DNA from: Bradyrhizobium sp.
GTDB taxonomy: Bacteria; Pseudomonadota; Alphaproteobacteria; Rhizobiales; Xanthobacteraceae
Reading direction: 5' to 3'
Length of the DNA: 6,126 nt
Assembly (NCBI GenBank): GCA_028290305.1
Contig: JAQGKC010000332.1
Span: 1 to 6,126, forward strand
The notes below the pieces were generated by a model. That model had not been told where the DNA came from. It saw only the letters and a list, made by a program, of their open reading frames with translations, and searched no databases. The position numbers and the translations under genes are program-made. Positions 5,594 through 6,126 of the stretch are shown here, piece after piece (position 1 is the first letter of the stretch; each line of letters begins with the position of its first letter).

Positions 5594-6118
5594 ATGCCCC
5601 TCTCCAGCGGGGTTCTTTCGGAAATGAGCTTCCTTCCTCGTGTTACCGAGAAGACTAGAGAACTGGTCGCGCGTGACTTTGATGCTCGCGGTCCGGACGT
5701 TTGCATGGCGGAGATCGTGGCACACCTCGAGCGACACAATCCCGAGGTTCTGGATATGGCGGCCAAATGTGCCGCCGGCGCGGGGGACCCTCGCAAGGTC
5801 TTGCTGGGCTTCGGCATGTTCTATCGTCTTCTCATTGTGCAGCTGCCGGCGCAGACGAGCACGGCTGCAACGATAACGCCTCCCCGCGTCAGCGCAGAAA
5901 CGCGCGCGCTACTCGTGGCGGAAATCGACGAAGTGGGCACTGAGGCCTTCACCGTGAACGCGATTGCCGAGCTGCAGGAGAGCAATCCGGAGCTCCTCCA
6001 AATGGCCCACAATTTTGCGGCGAACCTGGAGAATTATTTGCACGTGATGCAGGGCTTTGCTCTGCTCTACAGGTCGCTTCTAATGCAATTTCAGGCGGAA
6101 CGCGCCACACTGCATTGA
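5594..6118 (+). CDS. Uncharacterised protein with two copies of a 71-residue module
   Basis: I do not recognise this 174-residue protein. It consists of a short lead, module 1 (residues 14-84), an 11-residue linker rich in Thr and Ala (85-95), module 2 (96-166) and an 8-residue tail. The modules align without gaps over 71 residues with 25 identities (35%). Both begin PRV, have an acidic/basic helical section, a central NPE-L-MA motif (residues 49-56 and 131-138) and a GF..(L/F)YR.L..Q helix at the end. No signal peptide, long membrane segment or catalytic motif is visible, so it is probably cytoplasmic, alpha-helical, and a binding or scaffold protein by inference only. The ATG at 5594 lacks a ribosome binding site; the ATG at 5624 (residue 11), three residues before module 1, is a plausible true start. 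It is transcribed divergently from poxB, about 820 bp away. Confidence 0.8.
   Translation: MPLSSGVLSEMSFLPRVTEKTRELVARDFDARGPDVCMAEIVAHLERHNPEVLDMAAKCAAGAGDPRKVLLGFGMFYRLLIVQLPAQTSTAATITPPRVSAETRALLVAEIDEVGTEAFTVNAIAELQESNPELLQMAHNFAANLENYLHVMQGFALLYRSLLMQFQAERATLH
5633..6091 (+). repeat. Internal protein duplication, two 71-residue modules
   Basis: Codons 5633-5845 and 5879-6091 encode two homologous modules offset by 82 codons. The DNA of the two copies is clearly diverged while identity is kept at PRV, TR, NPE, L-MA, AA, GF and YR, so the duplication is old and under selection, not a recent tandem copy. Confidence 0.85.
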
Positions 6119-6126
6119 CGCTTTGC

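Overview
The window looks like a chromosomal stretch from an alphaproteobacterium, most likely Bradyrhizobium or a close relative (Nitrobacteraceae). This is inferred from high GC, a lysine-rich AKKAKK-type histone-H1-like protein at the left edge, an IS110-family remnant of a type common in that group, and rhizobial-looking enzymes. No rRNA, tRNA or CRISPR array was seen.

Layout. Bases 1-73 hold the start of a lysine-rich H1-like protein, leaving the window on the minus strand. Bases 74-421 carry no gene. Bases 422-755 (plus) hold a decayed central fragment of an IS110-family transposase whose frame is broken by an exact 10-bp tandem duplication. It abuts a minus-strand relic (779-903) that starts like the serine-dehydrogenase-proteinase (SDH/ClpP-like) family but runs only about 38 codons. 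Upstream of that, still on the minus strand, are an intact rhomboid intramembrane protease (923-1663), an aldo/keto reductase (1851-2882) and a PoxB-type ThDP/FAD pyruvate dehydrogenase (3080-4771). Bases 4772-5593 have no convincing gene but hold regulatory-looking sequence and RNA-like hairpins. Bases 5594-6118 (plus) encode an unrecognised protein made of two diverged copies of a 71-residue module.

How the genes may work together. Rhomboid and SDH relic are 19 bp apart and were probably one transcription unit of two membrane-associated proteases; the second is now destroyed, with transposase debris at its 3' side. The poxB-like gene and the aldo/keto reductase each have a CRP/FNR/FixK-type dyad upstream with a -10-like hexamer at roughly class-II spacing (20 and 22 nt). 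This suggests, without proving it, that both respond to low oxygen: one oxidises pyruvate and passes electrons to quinone, the other reduces a carbonyl compound with NAD(P)H. The most novel items are the duplicated-module protein, the paired FixK-like sites and the scar where the SDH gene was lost.
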